DNA from: an uncultured Bacteroidales bacterium
Lineage (GTDB): Bacteria > Bacteroidota > Bacteroidia > Bacteroidales > Bacteroidaceae
Direction of reading: 5' to 3'
DNA length: 64,000 bases
Assembly (NCBI GenBank): GCA_902799685.1
Contig: CADCBO010000001.1
Coordinates: 101,234-165,233 of the forward strand
Shown here: piece by piece, positions 15,870 through 23,714 of the stretch
Layout: each line of letters starts with the position of its first letter
Position numbering within the stretch: the stretch's first letter is position 1
Translations under genes and position numbers: made by a program
The notes under the pieces: model-generated
The model's database searches: none
Told to the model about the DNA's origin: nothing
The model's input: the letters and a program-made list of their open reading frames with translations, nothing else

Positions 15870-17150
15870 TTATCTTATATGTAGGTTCCCATTGGTAAGA
15901 GACTTAACATTATCCGGGGCGTACCATACAGGTAATTTATTTTTTTCACATAGAAGTGTAAACCTTTTATTAAGAAGTTCTATTTGTTTGTATATTTCTC
16001 GCTCGGGTTCAAATAATTCGAAGGTTGAGCTTTTTGCAGCTGTAGGGAATCTTAGACAGTCCTTTATTTTTTCCAAGTTATTTATCTTTATTTCTACCTC
16101 AGATTGTGCGCTTCTACAAATATTATCAATTTGGAGTTGGGTTAGAGCTTTGTTTGGTGCTCCAATTATTGATTTTATTTCTTTGGCAGAAAGATTCGTT
16201 TTGGTTCCATCGGTGTATATAATGGTTATTCCTGTAAGGCGCATTTCCTTTGCACTCCAATTGTATATTACTGTATTCCAAATGGCATATTGCATCTCGT
16301 TTGATTTTGCAGGGCCGGTATAGCGTCCTTGTATTAGTTTCGTTCCGCGAATCTCGCAGGTGACGATATCATCTACCGCATTGTAAACATTTCCACTCCA
16401 ATCAAGGTATTTAATAGTTTTATTTGAAGTGTTAGTGAATGCCATTACGTAATCACAACCGGCTGCACTATTCGGTTCTGATAATTTTGAGTTTTGTATT
16501 AACAAGGTTTTTGCTGCTTTTTTTCCGGAGGCGTCAAGTTGAGCTTCCCATTCTTTATAATTTGCGAGCATTTCGGTTTCTTTCGAGGAAATTTTCGCTT
16601 GTGCGATAGAATCAATTATGATATCTTTCCTGAGTATTAATGCAGATAATTCATTGGATGCTGATTCTGCCTTCTGTTTTACGCTAATATAGTATTCGTT
16701 AGACAAATTCTCAATATCTTTCTTTAGCGATTCGTAGTAGTCATGTATTTCTTTGTTTTTGGAATCAATAAGAGTGTTATCATTGCAGGATTCTTTTGGT
16801 AATAAGTACAACTGACCATTATACTCAACGATGTAACAATCATAGTTTTCTAATGTTGATTCCGATTTAATAAAACCTATAACGGGGATGTTAGAATCTG
16901 TTTTTACTTTTGTTTTGCTCATGAACTGCAAAGAACCGATAGTATAACCAATCCAATCTGTAGCATTACGTTCTTTGATAATTCTTTTAGCATCAACATC
17001 GCTTGGGATATATAAAACTGTTCTTTTGGCAACATATACTGTATGCGAGTTGTCTGAATAGTATGGTCTGTCAACTTGTTGGGCAAGTAAGCATTGAGAA
17101 TAACCACAAATAAGTGAGAAGAATAATGTTACAAAGGCAGTTTTGTTCAT
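15870..17150 (-). CDS. Secreted protein of unknown function (element cargo)
   Basis: 426 residues from the ATG at 17150, chosen because it starts a signal peptide (MNKTAFVTLFFSLICGYSQC, cleavage near LLAQQ). A predominantly beta N-terminal part is followed by a coiled-coil-like helical stretch (~120-200, rich in Lys/Glu/Ser) and a beta segment with 'MAFTNTSNKTIKYLDWSGN' and 'YNWSAKEMRLTGITIIYTDGT' (~230-310), resembling a small beta-sandwich seen in other Bacteroidetes secreted proteins. Codon use is AT-rich compared with the chromosome. No enzyme motif was recognised. It is the only evident cargo of the element. Confidence 0.75.
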   Translation of the reverse strand: MNKTAFVTLFFSLICGYSQCLLAQQVDRPYYSDNSHTVYVAKRTVLYIPSDVDAKRIIKERNATDWIGYTIGSLQFMSKTKVKTDSNIPVIGFIKSESTLENYDCYIVEYNGQLYLLPKESCNDNTLIDSKNKEIHDYYESLKKDIENLSNEYYISVKQKAESASNELSALILRKDIIIDSIAQAKISSKETEMLANYKEWEAQLDASGKKAAKTLLIQNSKLSEPNSAAGCDYVMAFTNTSNKTIKYLDWSGNVYNAVDDIVTCEIRGTKLIQGRYTGPAKSNEMQYAIWNTVIYNWSAKEMRLTGITIIYTDGTKTNLSAKEIKSIIGAPNKALTQLQIDNICRSAQSEVEIKINNLEKIKDCLRFPTAAKSSTFELFEPEREIYKQIELLNKRFTLLCEKNKLPVWYAPDNVKSLTNGNLHIR

Positions 17151-17214
17151 AGCGATATGAGTTGTTTCCAACAAAAATAATCATTCTTTGAAATAATCGC
17201 CTCAATCTCTTGAT

Positions 17215-17808
17215 TTAAAAAGACAATGCTTCATACACTTCCCCTAATTCTTGTTGTCGCAGTCCTATGTAACGCCGGGTTATTGCTACAGAGGAATGGT
17301 TGAGTAATTCTGATAATACTACCAAACTTTGTTCTCCGCGGCCGGCGGCATTCTCGTTCTCCCATATCTTACGAGAGAATGTTTTGCGCATAGTGTGAGT
17401 GCTAATGTTCGTGACCGGTAAACGATAGGCCGTTTTAATGCTTTTCAATTTCCTGTTGACCATCTGTTTCGAAGTCACTTTGCCGTATTTGGTGACAAAA
17501 CAGAATTCATCAGGATCCTTGATATTCAATGCCCGGTAGCAGTCCATGATGTGTGCTTGGAAACCTTCGTTTATCTTAATCTCGCGCCTTTTACCGGTTT
17601 TCTTCTCTGTAACGGCGAAACTATCAACTCCGGTTATCATCTTCCACCTGAGGATTAATAAATCGCTTATCCTAAGACCGAAGAAGCAGCCGCATCCGAC
17701 CAATAAAGACATCCGATAATCACCATCCTTGAATAGTTTTCTGATAAGGTTCATGGCTACATCCCAATTGAGATAATCAGCTGTTGTATGTGAGTATTTG
17801 AGGCTCAT
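17215..17808 (-). CDS. Minimal tyrosine recombinase (catalytic domain only, FimB-like size)
   Basis: 197 residues containing only a catalytic domain. All canonical residues are visible: Arg I in 'GCFFGLRISDLLIL' (~47), a Lys in the beta hairpin 'EKKTGKRREIKI', 'HTMRKTFSRKIW' (HxxR, ~139), His in 'LSELLNHSSVAITRRYIG' (~173) and the following Tyr. Its size and lack of a core-binding domain recall FimB/FimE invertases, but similar short recombinases also occur in Bacteroidetes mobile elements. It is divergent from the XRE regulator, with a shared 163-base control region. It may complement the atypical integrase or act on local DNA. Confidence 0.88.
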   Translation of the reverse strand: MSLKYSHTTADYLNWDVAMNLIRKLFKDGDYRMSLLVGCGCFFGLRISDLLILRWKMITGVDSFAVTEKKTGKRREIKINEGFQAHIMDCYRALNIKDPDEFCFVTKYGKVTSKQMVNRKLKSIKTAYRLPVTNISTHTMRKTFSRKIWENENAAGRGEQSLVVLSELLNHSSVAITRRYIGLRQQELGEVYEALSF

Positions 17809-17825
17809 ATTGTTATTAGTTATCT

Positions 17826-17939
17826 ATTCGTATAATGAAATTATATAAAAAGATAATATAGGTCAAAATAGTGTGTGTTAATTAATGTTATATAAATGAG
17901 ATTTTTTATTATACATATGTATTATATTAATATACGAAT
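17826..17939. promoter_or_regulatory. Divergent control region with inverted 9-bp repeats
   Basis: ATTCGTATA (17826-17834) and its exact inverse TATACGAAT (17931-17939) lie just upstream of the recombinase start and the XRE start respectively. A 12-bp palindrome ATACATATGTAT (17911-17922) lies between them. They could be operators for the adjacent XRE protein. A small invertible segment is less likely. Confidence 0.5.
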
Positions 17940-17941
17940 TA

Positions 17942-17949
17942 TAACTTTG
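17942..17949 (+). promoter_or_regulatory. -7 promoter element of the XRE gene
   Basis: TAACTTTG, an exact TAnnTTTG match, 22 bases upstream of the XRE start and directly downstream of the right 9-bp inverted repeat. Confidence 0.6.
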
Positions 17950-17971
17950 GCCGTAGTTTAACAATACGACT

Positions 17972-18313
17972 ATGGACAAGGAAGAACAACTGAGGGAAAC
18001 AACATTTTTCGAGCGCAATTGGAAAGAAATGCTCGATAATGCATCGCTGACAAAAGCAGAGTTCTGCCGGAGGGTGGGTGTTGAACCATCTAACATATCG
18101 AAATTGTTCAAGACAAAGAATGCGATCACCCTGAATAAGGTATCAAAGATACTTGGTGTTCCCGTTGATGTTCTTATAGACGGAGACCGGTATCACGTGT
18201 ATCAGAACTTAACTATAGTTGGATGTGTGCGCGTCAACGGAAAGGCGTTTATCCTTAATAATGAGACAGATATAGACAATTTATATTACAATATCCATCA
18301 TTATCAGATATAG
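17972..18313 (+). CDS. XRE-family helix-turn-helix regulator
   Basis: 113 residues. A helix-turn-helix of Cro/CI type lies at ~20-66: 'DNASLTKAEFCRRVGVEPSNISKLFKTKNAITLNKVSKILGV' (shown by the A-E-F-C-R-R-V-G and N-I-S-K-L-F pattern). The C-terminal ~45 residues form a small beta-rich tail ('YQNLTIVGCVRVNGKAFILNN') that might be a dimerisation or sensor part. It is the rightmost gene of the element and is divergent from the minimal recombinase. It probably represses the shared control region through the flanking inverted repeats. Confidence 0.88.
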   Translation: MDKEEQLRETTFFERNWKEMLDNASLTKAEFCRRVGVEPSNISKLFKTKNAITLNKVSKILGVPVDVLIDGDRYHVYQNLTIVGCVRVNGKAFILNNETDIDNLYYNIHHYQI

Positions 18314-18316
18314 TTT

Positions 18317-18340
18317 TAGTGTGTGGTAATTTGTGAATAC
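18317..18340 (+). other. Candidate recombinase arm-type site, right
   Basis: GTGTGGTAATTTGTGAATA resembles the left-end sequence at 13406-13430 in the same orientation and lies 32 bases inside attR. Confidence 0.4.
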
Positions 18341-18371
18341 ATGTATTTAATTTATTTATTATCAATGAATA

Positions 18372-18395
18372 TTCAAGCCCTAGATGGCCCACAAT
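18372..18395 (+). repeat. attR, right direct repeat of the tRNA-Met element
   Basis: Exact 24-bp copy of 13297-13320. The bases that follow form a terminator hairpin, as expected for the original chromosomal end of the tRNA. Confidence 0.9.
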
Positions 18396-18421
18396 CCATT
18401 CCGAAAGAATGGATTGTTTTG
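18391..18421 (+). terminator. Original tRNA-Met terminator, now beyond attR
   Basis: Perfect 11-bp stem ACAATCCATTC (18391-18401) / GAATGGATTGT (18407-18417) followed by TTTT. The stem begins inside the attachment repeat. Confidence 0.8.
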
Positions 18422-18427
18422 TTTAAG

Positions 18428-18512
18428 GGCTTGCTCCTAGTCCCTGTGGTCCTAGGTTTTTCGGACTCCACGAGTCCTCAACAAGCTTCGCAGTCAAGCC
18501 TAGATGGTCCAC
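18428..18512 (+). pseudogene. Degenerate tRNA-Met-like scar
   Basis: GGGCTT at 18428, GGTCCTAGGTT at 18448-18458 and TCAAGCCTAGATGGTCCACAA (split from it by ~35 bases) echo the 5' end, the T-arm region and the 3' end of tRNA-Met. The intervening block contains a GGACTC/GAGTCC hairpin (18463-18477). It may be a decayed second tRNA copy or the scar of an earlier insertion. Confidence 0.45.
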
Positions 18513-18546
18513 AACACCGTCCAAATTCTTGGACGGTGTTTTTTGT
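18513..18546 (+). terminator. Terminator after the tRNA-like scar
   Basis: Perfect 12-bp stem AACACCGTCCAA (18513-18524) / TTGGACGGTGTT (18529-18540) with loop ATTC and a T tail. Confidence 0.8.
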
Positions 18547-18564
18547 GTTTATGAAATAATAATC

Positions 18565-18572
18565 TATCTTCG
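18565..18572 (+). promoter_or_regulatory. -7 promoter element for the PAP2 gene
   Basis: TATCTTCG, 23 bases upstream of the ATG at 18596. Same variant as at 1161 and 20079. Confidence 0.5.
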
Positions 18573-18595
18573 CTGTGCTTAATTACTGACTGTTT

Positions 18596-19981
18596 ATGAA
18601 GAAGATTATCCGCTTGTTCCTGGCATCGTTGGTGATGCTGGCTTTTGTCCAGGATGCTTACTCCCAGTTTTCACAGCGTAGCAGTACCGCAAACCTTTAT
18701 GTCCAGCGTGAGGACCAGCCTGACGGCGGTATATTCCTGCCGGCACCACCGGACACAGGCAGTGTTGCCTACATAGATGATTTCCTGCAGTGGCAGTGGG
18801 GCAAGAGTGTACGTCCTACAGAGCGTGGAGAGAGGGCCAGCGCGGAGTCAGCATCAAGCACTTCAGAGATGGCCAGGATATACTCTGAGGCTTTGGGTTT
18901 CAAAATAAGCCGTACAGAGACTCCTGCCATTTACAATCTTATGTCACGAGCCTATCATACGGCAGAGCAGGCTTCAAAGAATCCAAAGGAAAAATATATG
19001 CGTATCCGTCCGGTGATTCAGTTTAATGAGACACCTTCTGGCCGTTCTGATCGTCTGGAAAGTCTCAGGACCAGCGGTTCCTATCCGTCAGGTCATACCA
19101 CCAGAGGTATGGCTACAGCTCTGGTGCTGGCTGAGATGGCCCCTGAGTTCCAGGATACCATATTGCGCCGTGGGTTTGAGTACGGTGAGAGCCGCATAAT
19201 TGTGTCGGCACATTATCAGAGTGACGTGAATGCGGGCTACATGTGCGCATCGGCTTGTGTGGCCGCCATGCATTCCGTGCCTGATTTCCTGACCGATATG
19301 GAGGCTGCACGTGCCGAGTATTATAAGATTGCAGGCCAACAGCAAGGCAAGGTGATTGGTTATCCTGACGGACGCAGGATCCTGTCAAAACCGGTTGATA
19401 CCGAGAGCTACCGTTACTATGGCGATGTGGCCCAGTATTTTGCCGCCAAGGCCGACCGCACATCAGAGCGCGGTGCTCAAGCCAAGGCTGATGCTGATTT
19501 CAGCTATGATGCTTTGCTGTCAGCTTTCTCGGGCCCGTTAGGTGTTAAAATGGATCCCAAAACAACACCGGCTCTTGCCGCTTTGATTTATGAAAGCCGC
19601 AATGCCTTGCTCAGAAACGCATTGGATCTGGCCGATGCAGAAAAATTCCGTAAGCGTCCGTACATCCAGTTGGGCGATACCCCGTTTGCAGGAGCTGTAG
19701 ATTCAATCACATCATCATATCCTTCGGCAGAATCAGAGATTGGTTGGGGAATTGCGCTCATTCTTACAGAGATTGCCCCTTCAAAAGCCAATGACATACT
19801 CAAGCACGGTTACCAAATGGGAGTGAGCGGAATAATCACCGGTCAGCATTGGGCAACTGATATCACTGCCGCCCGAATCCTGTCGGCTGCAATGGTGGCC
19901 CGCCTCAATGCCGATCCCAAGATACGGAAACTGCTGAATGATGCCAAAAAAGAGTTACAAGGAACTCAGGTTGTTCCTTAA
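18596..19981 (+). CDS. Tandem PAP2 (class A acid phosphatase-like) protein, second domain degenerate
   Basis: 461 residues with a signal peptide (MKKIIRLFLASLVMLAFVQD). The first PAP2 domain (~60-235) has all three phosphatase motifs: 'KEKYMRIRP' (KxxxxxxRP), 'SYPSGHTT' (PSGH) and 'GESRIIVSAHYQSDVNAG' (SRxxxxxHxxxD). The second (~270-445) has the same architecture but reads 'KRP', 'SSYPSAES' in place of PSGH and 'GVSGIITGQHWATDITAA', where the motif Arg is Gly. The lead His and Arg are therefore lost while the last His and Asp remain. A periplasmic phosphatase with a catalytically dead duplicate is likely. Confidence 0.88.
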   Translation: MKKIIRLFLASLVMLAFVQDAYSQFSQRSSTANLYVQREDQPDGGIFLPAPPDTGSVAYIDDFLQWQWGKSVRPTERGERASAESASSTSEMARIYSEALGFKISRTETPAIYNLMSRAYHTAEQASKNPKEKYMRIRPVIQFNETPSGRSDRLESLRTSGSYPSGHTTRGMATALVLAEMAPEFQDTILRRGFEYGESRIIVSAHYQSDVNAGYMCASACVAAMHSVPDFLTDMEAARAEYYKIAGQQQGKVIGYPDGRRILSKPVDTESYRYYGDVAQYFAAKADRTSERGAQAKADADFSYDALLSAFSGPLGVKMDPKTTPALAALIYESRNALLRNALDLADAEKFRKRPYIQLGDTPFAGAVDSITSSYPSAESEIGWGIALILTEIAPSKANDILKHGYQMGVSGIITGQHWATDITAARILSAAMVARLNADPKIRKLLNDAKKELQGTQVVP

Positions 19982-20078
19982 GGCATACAGGACCAGTCCC
20001 ACATTCACTTTCAAGCCCTGAATCCGCCCTGTTGATAACCCATACCTGCATCGGGCAGATAACTCAATTATTTTTTTA

Positions 20079-20086
20079 TATCTTCG
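20079..20086 (+). promoter_or_regulatory. -7 promoter element for the 20114 gene
   Basis: TATCTTCG preceded by a T/A-rich tract, 27 bases upstream of the ATG at 20114. Confidence 0.5.
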
Positions 20087-20113
20087 CTGAATTGAAAAAA
20101 TGCAGTGGAGATA

Positions 20114-21265
20114 ATGGCTGATGAGAATATATCCGTTGTACCTGTGGTGACTGCCCGTGACCTGAGGCGGTTTGCGCGGTTCAATGTTCAGCTTTACAGG
20201 AATCACCCCTATGCAGTACCGGATCTGATAAAAGATACGGTCCATTCTTTCTTGCCTTCAAGGAACGCAGCCCTGGAGTTCTGCGATGCGCAGACTTTCC
20301 TGGCCGTTATGGACGGTAAGGTTGTGGGGCGTGTGGCTGCCATCATCAACCATAAGGCAAATGATGTGTGGAAGGTCAGGACCGTAAGGTTCGGATGGAT
20401 AGATTTCATTGATGACATCAGGGTTTCCGGGGCGTTGTTGGATGCTGTTGCCGCCTGGGGAAAAGAACGGGGTATGGACCGTCTGGAAGGACCTTTCGGG
20501 TTCACGGATTTTGACCCTGAGGGCATGCTTACCGATGGCTTTGACCGTATAGGCACGATGGCTACCATCTATAACTATCCTTACTATCCGCAGCATATGG
20601 AGCGTCTGGGGCTGGTGAAATCGGCCGGATGGGTGGAGTGGATGGTACGTTTCAGCAGTACCGTTCCGCCCAGAATAGAGCGAATGTCCGGCATTGTCCT
20701 GGAGCGTTACCACCTGCATGTGGCCAGTTTGCAGAAAAGCAAGAAACAGGAGGCCAGGACGTATGCTTACAAGCTTTTCTGGCTGGTCAATGAGGCGTTT
20801 GCTCCTCTGTATGGTTATTCGGCGTTCTCGGACAGGCAGATTAGGAATTTTGTGGACCGCTATCTCTTTATGCTGGACAAAAGGCTTGCAGTAATAGTGC
20901 TGGACAGCAATGATAATGTGGTGGCGGCATCGCTTACAATGACCTCTTTGGCTCAGGCGTTCCAGAAAGCGCAGGGCCGTCTGTTCCCCATAGGGTGGTG
21001 GTATATGCTCAAGGCACTTAAATGGAAGCGGTCCAATGTGGTGGAATCACTCTTCATTGCGGTCAAGCCTGAGTACCAGAACAGGGGTCTGACGGCTGTC
21101 CTGCTCAAGGAGTTGGGAATAAACGCATCGGGAGCAGGATATACTATGGCCGAGAGCAACCCGGAACTGGAGGACAACATGCGCATACAGAACCATTGGG
21201 AGTATTATGAGGGTTCTGAGATAATAAAGCGCAGGGCTGTGTTTTACAAGAGTATAATACTATAA
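20114..21265 (+). CDS. GNAT-fold acetyltransferase-like protein
   Basis: 383 residues. This conserved Bacteroidetes family has an N-terminal part ('RFNVQLYRNHPYAVPDLIKD', 'GRVAAIINHKAND', 'RLEGPFGFTDFDPEGMLTDGFD') and a C-terminal GNAT-like domain with 'LFIAVKPEYQNRGLTAVLLKEL' (acetyl-CoA loop, ~325). The ATG at 20114 is preferred over an in-frame GTG at 20105. The substrate is unknown. It ends 6 bases before parE, so the two may be co-transcribed. Confidence 0.75.
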   Translation: MADENISVVPVVTARDLRRFARFNVQLYRNHPYAVPDLIKDTVHSFLPSRNAALEFCDAQTFLAVMDGKVVGRVAAIINHKANDVWKVRTVRFGWIDFIDDIRVSGALLDAVAAWGKERGMDRLEGPFGFTDFDPEGMLTDGFDRIGTMATIYNYPYYPQHMERLGLVKSAGWVEWMVRFSSTVPPRIERMSGIVLERYHLHVASLQKSKKQEARTYAYKLFWLVNEAFAPLYGYSAFSDRQIRNFVDRYLFMLDKRLAVIVLDSNDNVVAASLTMTSLAQAFQKAQGRLFPIGWWYMLKALKWKRSNVVESLFIAVKPEYQNRGLTAVLLKELGINASGAGYTMAESNPELEDNMRIQNHWEYYEGSEIIKRRAVFYKSIIL

Positions 21266-21271
21266 CGATAT

Positions 21272-23230
21272 ATGGCAGAAACTGAGGAACTATTCAACTC
21301 CGCCGCACCGCAGGTGCAGTATGACGAGGACAATATCCGCCACATGGACGATATGGAGCATATCCGTACACGTCCGGGTATGTACATAGGCAAACTGGGA
21401 GACGGATCGGCTGCCGATGACGGAATCTATGTGCTGCTCAAGGAGATAATAGACAATAGCGTGGATGAGTTCCGCATGAACACCGGAAAGCGCATAGACA
21501 TTGAGCTGACGGATACCGGACGTGTGACCGTGCGTGACTACGGCCGTGGCATCCCCCAGGGAAAGCTGGTCGAGGCTGTGAGCATGCTCAATACCGGCGG
21601 TAAGTTTGACAGCAAGGCGTTCAAAAAAAGTGTTGGTCTGAACGGTGTGGGCCTTAAGGCTGTGAATGCCTTGAGTCTGCATTTTGAGGTAAGCAGCTGG
21701 CGTGACGGCCAGGTACGTACGCTACAGTTTGAGCGTGGCACGCTGTTGTCGGATGTAACGTCTCCCAGCGCCGAAGAGCACGGCACCCAGGTTGTTTTCG
21801 AGCCTGATAATGACCTGTTTACCGGTTACCAGTTCCGTCCGGCCATAATAGAGACCATGCTGCGTAACTACTCTTACCTGAACACAGGCCTTGCCATAAT
21901 GTATAACGGCCAGCGATTTGTGTCACGCAACGGTCTGGAGGACCTGCTGGTGGAGCGCATGAGCGCACAGAGCCTCTACCCCATAATACATCTTAAAGGG
22001 ACTGACATAGAGATTGCCTTTACCCATACAAACCAGTATGGCGAAGAGTATTATTCATTTGTGAACGGCCAATACACATCGCAGGGCGGGACGCATCAGA
22101 GCGCGTTCAAGGAGCATATAGCCCGCACCATAAAGGAGTTCTACGGCAAGAACTTTGAGTTGGGTGATGTGCGTAACGGCATAGTGGCGGCAATTGCCCT
22201 GAACGTGGAGGAACCGGTGTTTGAGAGCCAGACCAAGATCAAGCTGGGCTCCACTACCATGAGCCCCAACGGCGGCGTATCGCTCAACAAGTTTGTGGGT
22301 GATTTCATAAAGAAAGAGGTCGATGACCTGCTTCATAAGGAGTCCGAGGTGGCCGATGTACTGCTCAAGAAGATTCTGGAATCGGAGAAGGAACGCAAGG
22401 AGATAGCCGGCATAACCAAGCAGGCCCGCGAGCGCGCCAAGAAGGCCAATCTGCACAACCGCAAGCTGGCTGACTGCCGCATCCATCTGAACGATGCCCG
22501 TGGTGACCGTCAGGAAGACAGCTGCATATTCATAACCGAGGGTGACAGCGCCAGCGGATCGATTACCAAGAGCCGCGATGTGAACACACAGGCTGTATTC
22601 AGTCTGCGTGGTAAGCCCCTGAACTGCTACGGCCTTACCAAGAAGGTGGTCTATGAAAATGAGGAGTTCAACCTTCTGCAGGCTGCCCTGAACATAGAGG
22701 AGGGTCTGGATGACCTGCGCTACAACAAGATAATAGTGGCTACCGATGCCGATGTGGACGGTATGCACATTCGTCTGCTCATGATAACCTTCTTCCTGCA
22801 GTTCTTCCCGGAACTGGTCAGGAAAGGTCACGTATATATATTGCAGACCCCACTGTTCCGCGTGCGCAACAAGCGCAAGAAGAAAAAGGGCGCCCCTGCC
22901 CATGTGGATGGTGTGGTTACCGAGAAAGGCGAGTTTGAGACCATATACTGCTACACCGATGACGAGCGTCGCCAGGCCATAGAGAAGCTTTCTCCCAATC
23001 CTGAGATAACCCGATTCAAAGGTCTGGGTGAGATTTCGCCCGACGAGTTCAAGAACTTCATAGGCCCGGATATGCGTCTGGAGATGGTAACTTTGCAGAA
23101 GACCGATGCCGTTGATGACCTGCTGTCATTCTACATGGGCAAGAATACTATGGAGCGTCAGAACTTCATCATTGACAATCTGGTGGTGGAGGAGGACCGT
23201 GTTGAGGAGGACGAAGGCGAGAAATTCTAA
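21272..23230 (+). CDS. parE: DNA topoisomerase IV subunit B
   Basis: 652 residues of the GyrB/ParE family. GHKL ATPase motifs: '[10 protein letters not shown]' (~58), '[10 protein letters not shown]' (~90) and '[13 protein letters not shown]' (~122). The TOPRIM domain has '[11 protein letters not shown]' (~422) and '[15 protein letters not shown]' (~490), and the C-terminal block '[13 protein letters not shown]' is present. The short length without a GyrB insert and the divergent sequence favour ParE over GyrB. It decatenates daughter chromosomes with ParC, which is not in the window. coaD follows after 34 bases. Confidence 0.9.
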   Translation: MAETEELFNSAAPQVQYDEDNIRHMDDMEHIRTRPGMYIGKLGDGSAADDGIYVLLKEIIDNSVDEFRMNTGKRIDIELTDTGRVTVRDYGRGIPQGKLVEAVSMLNTGGKFDSKAFKKSVGLNGVGLKAVNALSLHFEVSSWRDGQVRTLQFERGTLLSDVTSPSAEEHGTQVVFEPDNDLFTGYQFRPAIIETMLRNYSYLNTGLAIMYNGQRFVSRNGLEDLLVERMSAQSLYPIIHLKGTDIEIAFTHTNQYGEEYYSFVNGQYTSQGGTHQSAFKEHIARTIKEFYGKNFELGDVRNGIVAAIALNVEEPVFESQTKIKLGSTTMSPNGGVSLNKFVGDFIKKEVDDLLHKESEVADVLLKKILESEKERKEIAGITKQARERAKKANLHNRKLADCRIHLNDARGDRQEDSCIFITEGDSASGSITKSRDVNTQAVFSLRGKPLNCYGLTKKVVYENEEFNLLQAALNIEEGLDDLRYNKIIVATDADVDGMHIRLLMITFFLQFFPELVRKGHVYILQTPLFRVRNKRKKKKGAPAHVDGVVTEKGEFETIYCYTDDERRQAIEKLSPNPEITRFKGLGEISPDEFKNFIGPDMRLEMVTLQKTDAVDDLLSFYMGKNTMERQNFIIDNLVVEEDRVEEDEGEKF

Positions 23231-23264
23231 GTATTATGCTTATTTTTGTTCCGTCAATAAGATT

Positions 23265-23714
23265 ATGAAACTGTTTTTTCCCGGGTCATTTGACCCGTTC
23301 ACGATAGGACACGCCGATCTGGTTGAGCGAGCGCTTGCTTTGGGCTGTGAGGTGGTGATAGCTGTGGGCATAAACGAGGAGAAGAAGCCTCTGTTCAGTG
23401 CTCAGCAGCGTCTGGATGCAATAAAGGCATACTACAAGTCAAATTCACGTGTAAGCGTCATAGAGTACAAAGGTCTTACCGTTGATGCTGTCCGTGAGAA
23501 CGGTTGCAACGCAATATTGCGCGGCATCCGCTCCGTTACCGATTATGACAAGGAGCGTAACCTGGCAGACATTAATCGTTCCATTGCCGGCGTGGAGACC
23601 GTAATCCTGGTATCCAGTCCGGCAGTGCAGCACGTGAGCAGCAGCCTGGTACGTGAGCTTATTTCATTCGGCCGCAATGCCGATGACCTTATGATTGAAA
23701 CTTTCAAAAAATGA
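23265..23714 (+). CDS. coaD: Phosphopantetheine adenylyltransferase
   Basis: 149 residues starting MKLFFPGSFDPFTIGH, the nucleotidyltransferase motif (TxGH). 'SRVSVIEYKGLTVD' and 'ILRGIRSVTDYDKERNLADINR' (~86-108) contain the substrate-binding Arg/Asp residues, and 'SSSLVRELISFG' (~127) is the ISSTxVR-type motif. It carries out the fourth step of coenzyme A synthesis. An open frame extends upstream into parE, but the ATG at 23265 gives the family start. Its stop overlaps the S41 protease ATG. Confidence 0.95.
   Translation: MKLFFPGSFDPFTIGHADLVERALALGCEVVIAVGINEEKKPLFSAQQRLDAIKAYYKSNSRVSVIEYKGLTVDAVRENGCNAILRGIRSVTDYDKERNLADINRSIAGVETVILVSSPAVQHVSSSLVRELISFGRNADDLMIETFKK

Larger units (their letters stand above)
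13297..18395 (+). mobile_element. 5.08-kb integrative element in the 3' end of tRNA-Met
   Basis: An identical 24-bp sequence occurs at 13297-13320 (T loop to just past the tRNA) and again at 18372-18395, bracketing an AT-richer segment with an integrase next to the tRNA. The unit between repeat starts is 5075 bp. Contents in order: full-length tyrosine recombinase, 793 bp of non-coding DNA, a 95-aa NUMOD3-like protein, a secreted protein (minus), a 197-aa tyrosine recombinase (minus) and an XRE regulator. No relaxase, replication protein, capsid or type IV secretion gene is visible, so it would need a helper to move between cells, or it is a minimal satellite-like island. Confidence 0.88.

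Noticed and set aside
17826-17939. Invertible promoter
   Set aside because: The repeats are only 9 bp, the -7 element of the XRE gene lies outside them, and inversion would not place a -33 at the right distance; kept only as a secondary hypothesis.
22055-22903. ~280-codon antisense frame in parE
   Set aside because: parE motifs on the plus strand are unambiguous; the antisense lacks any.
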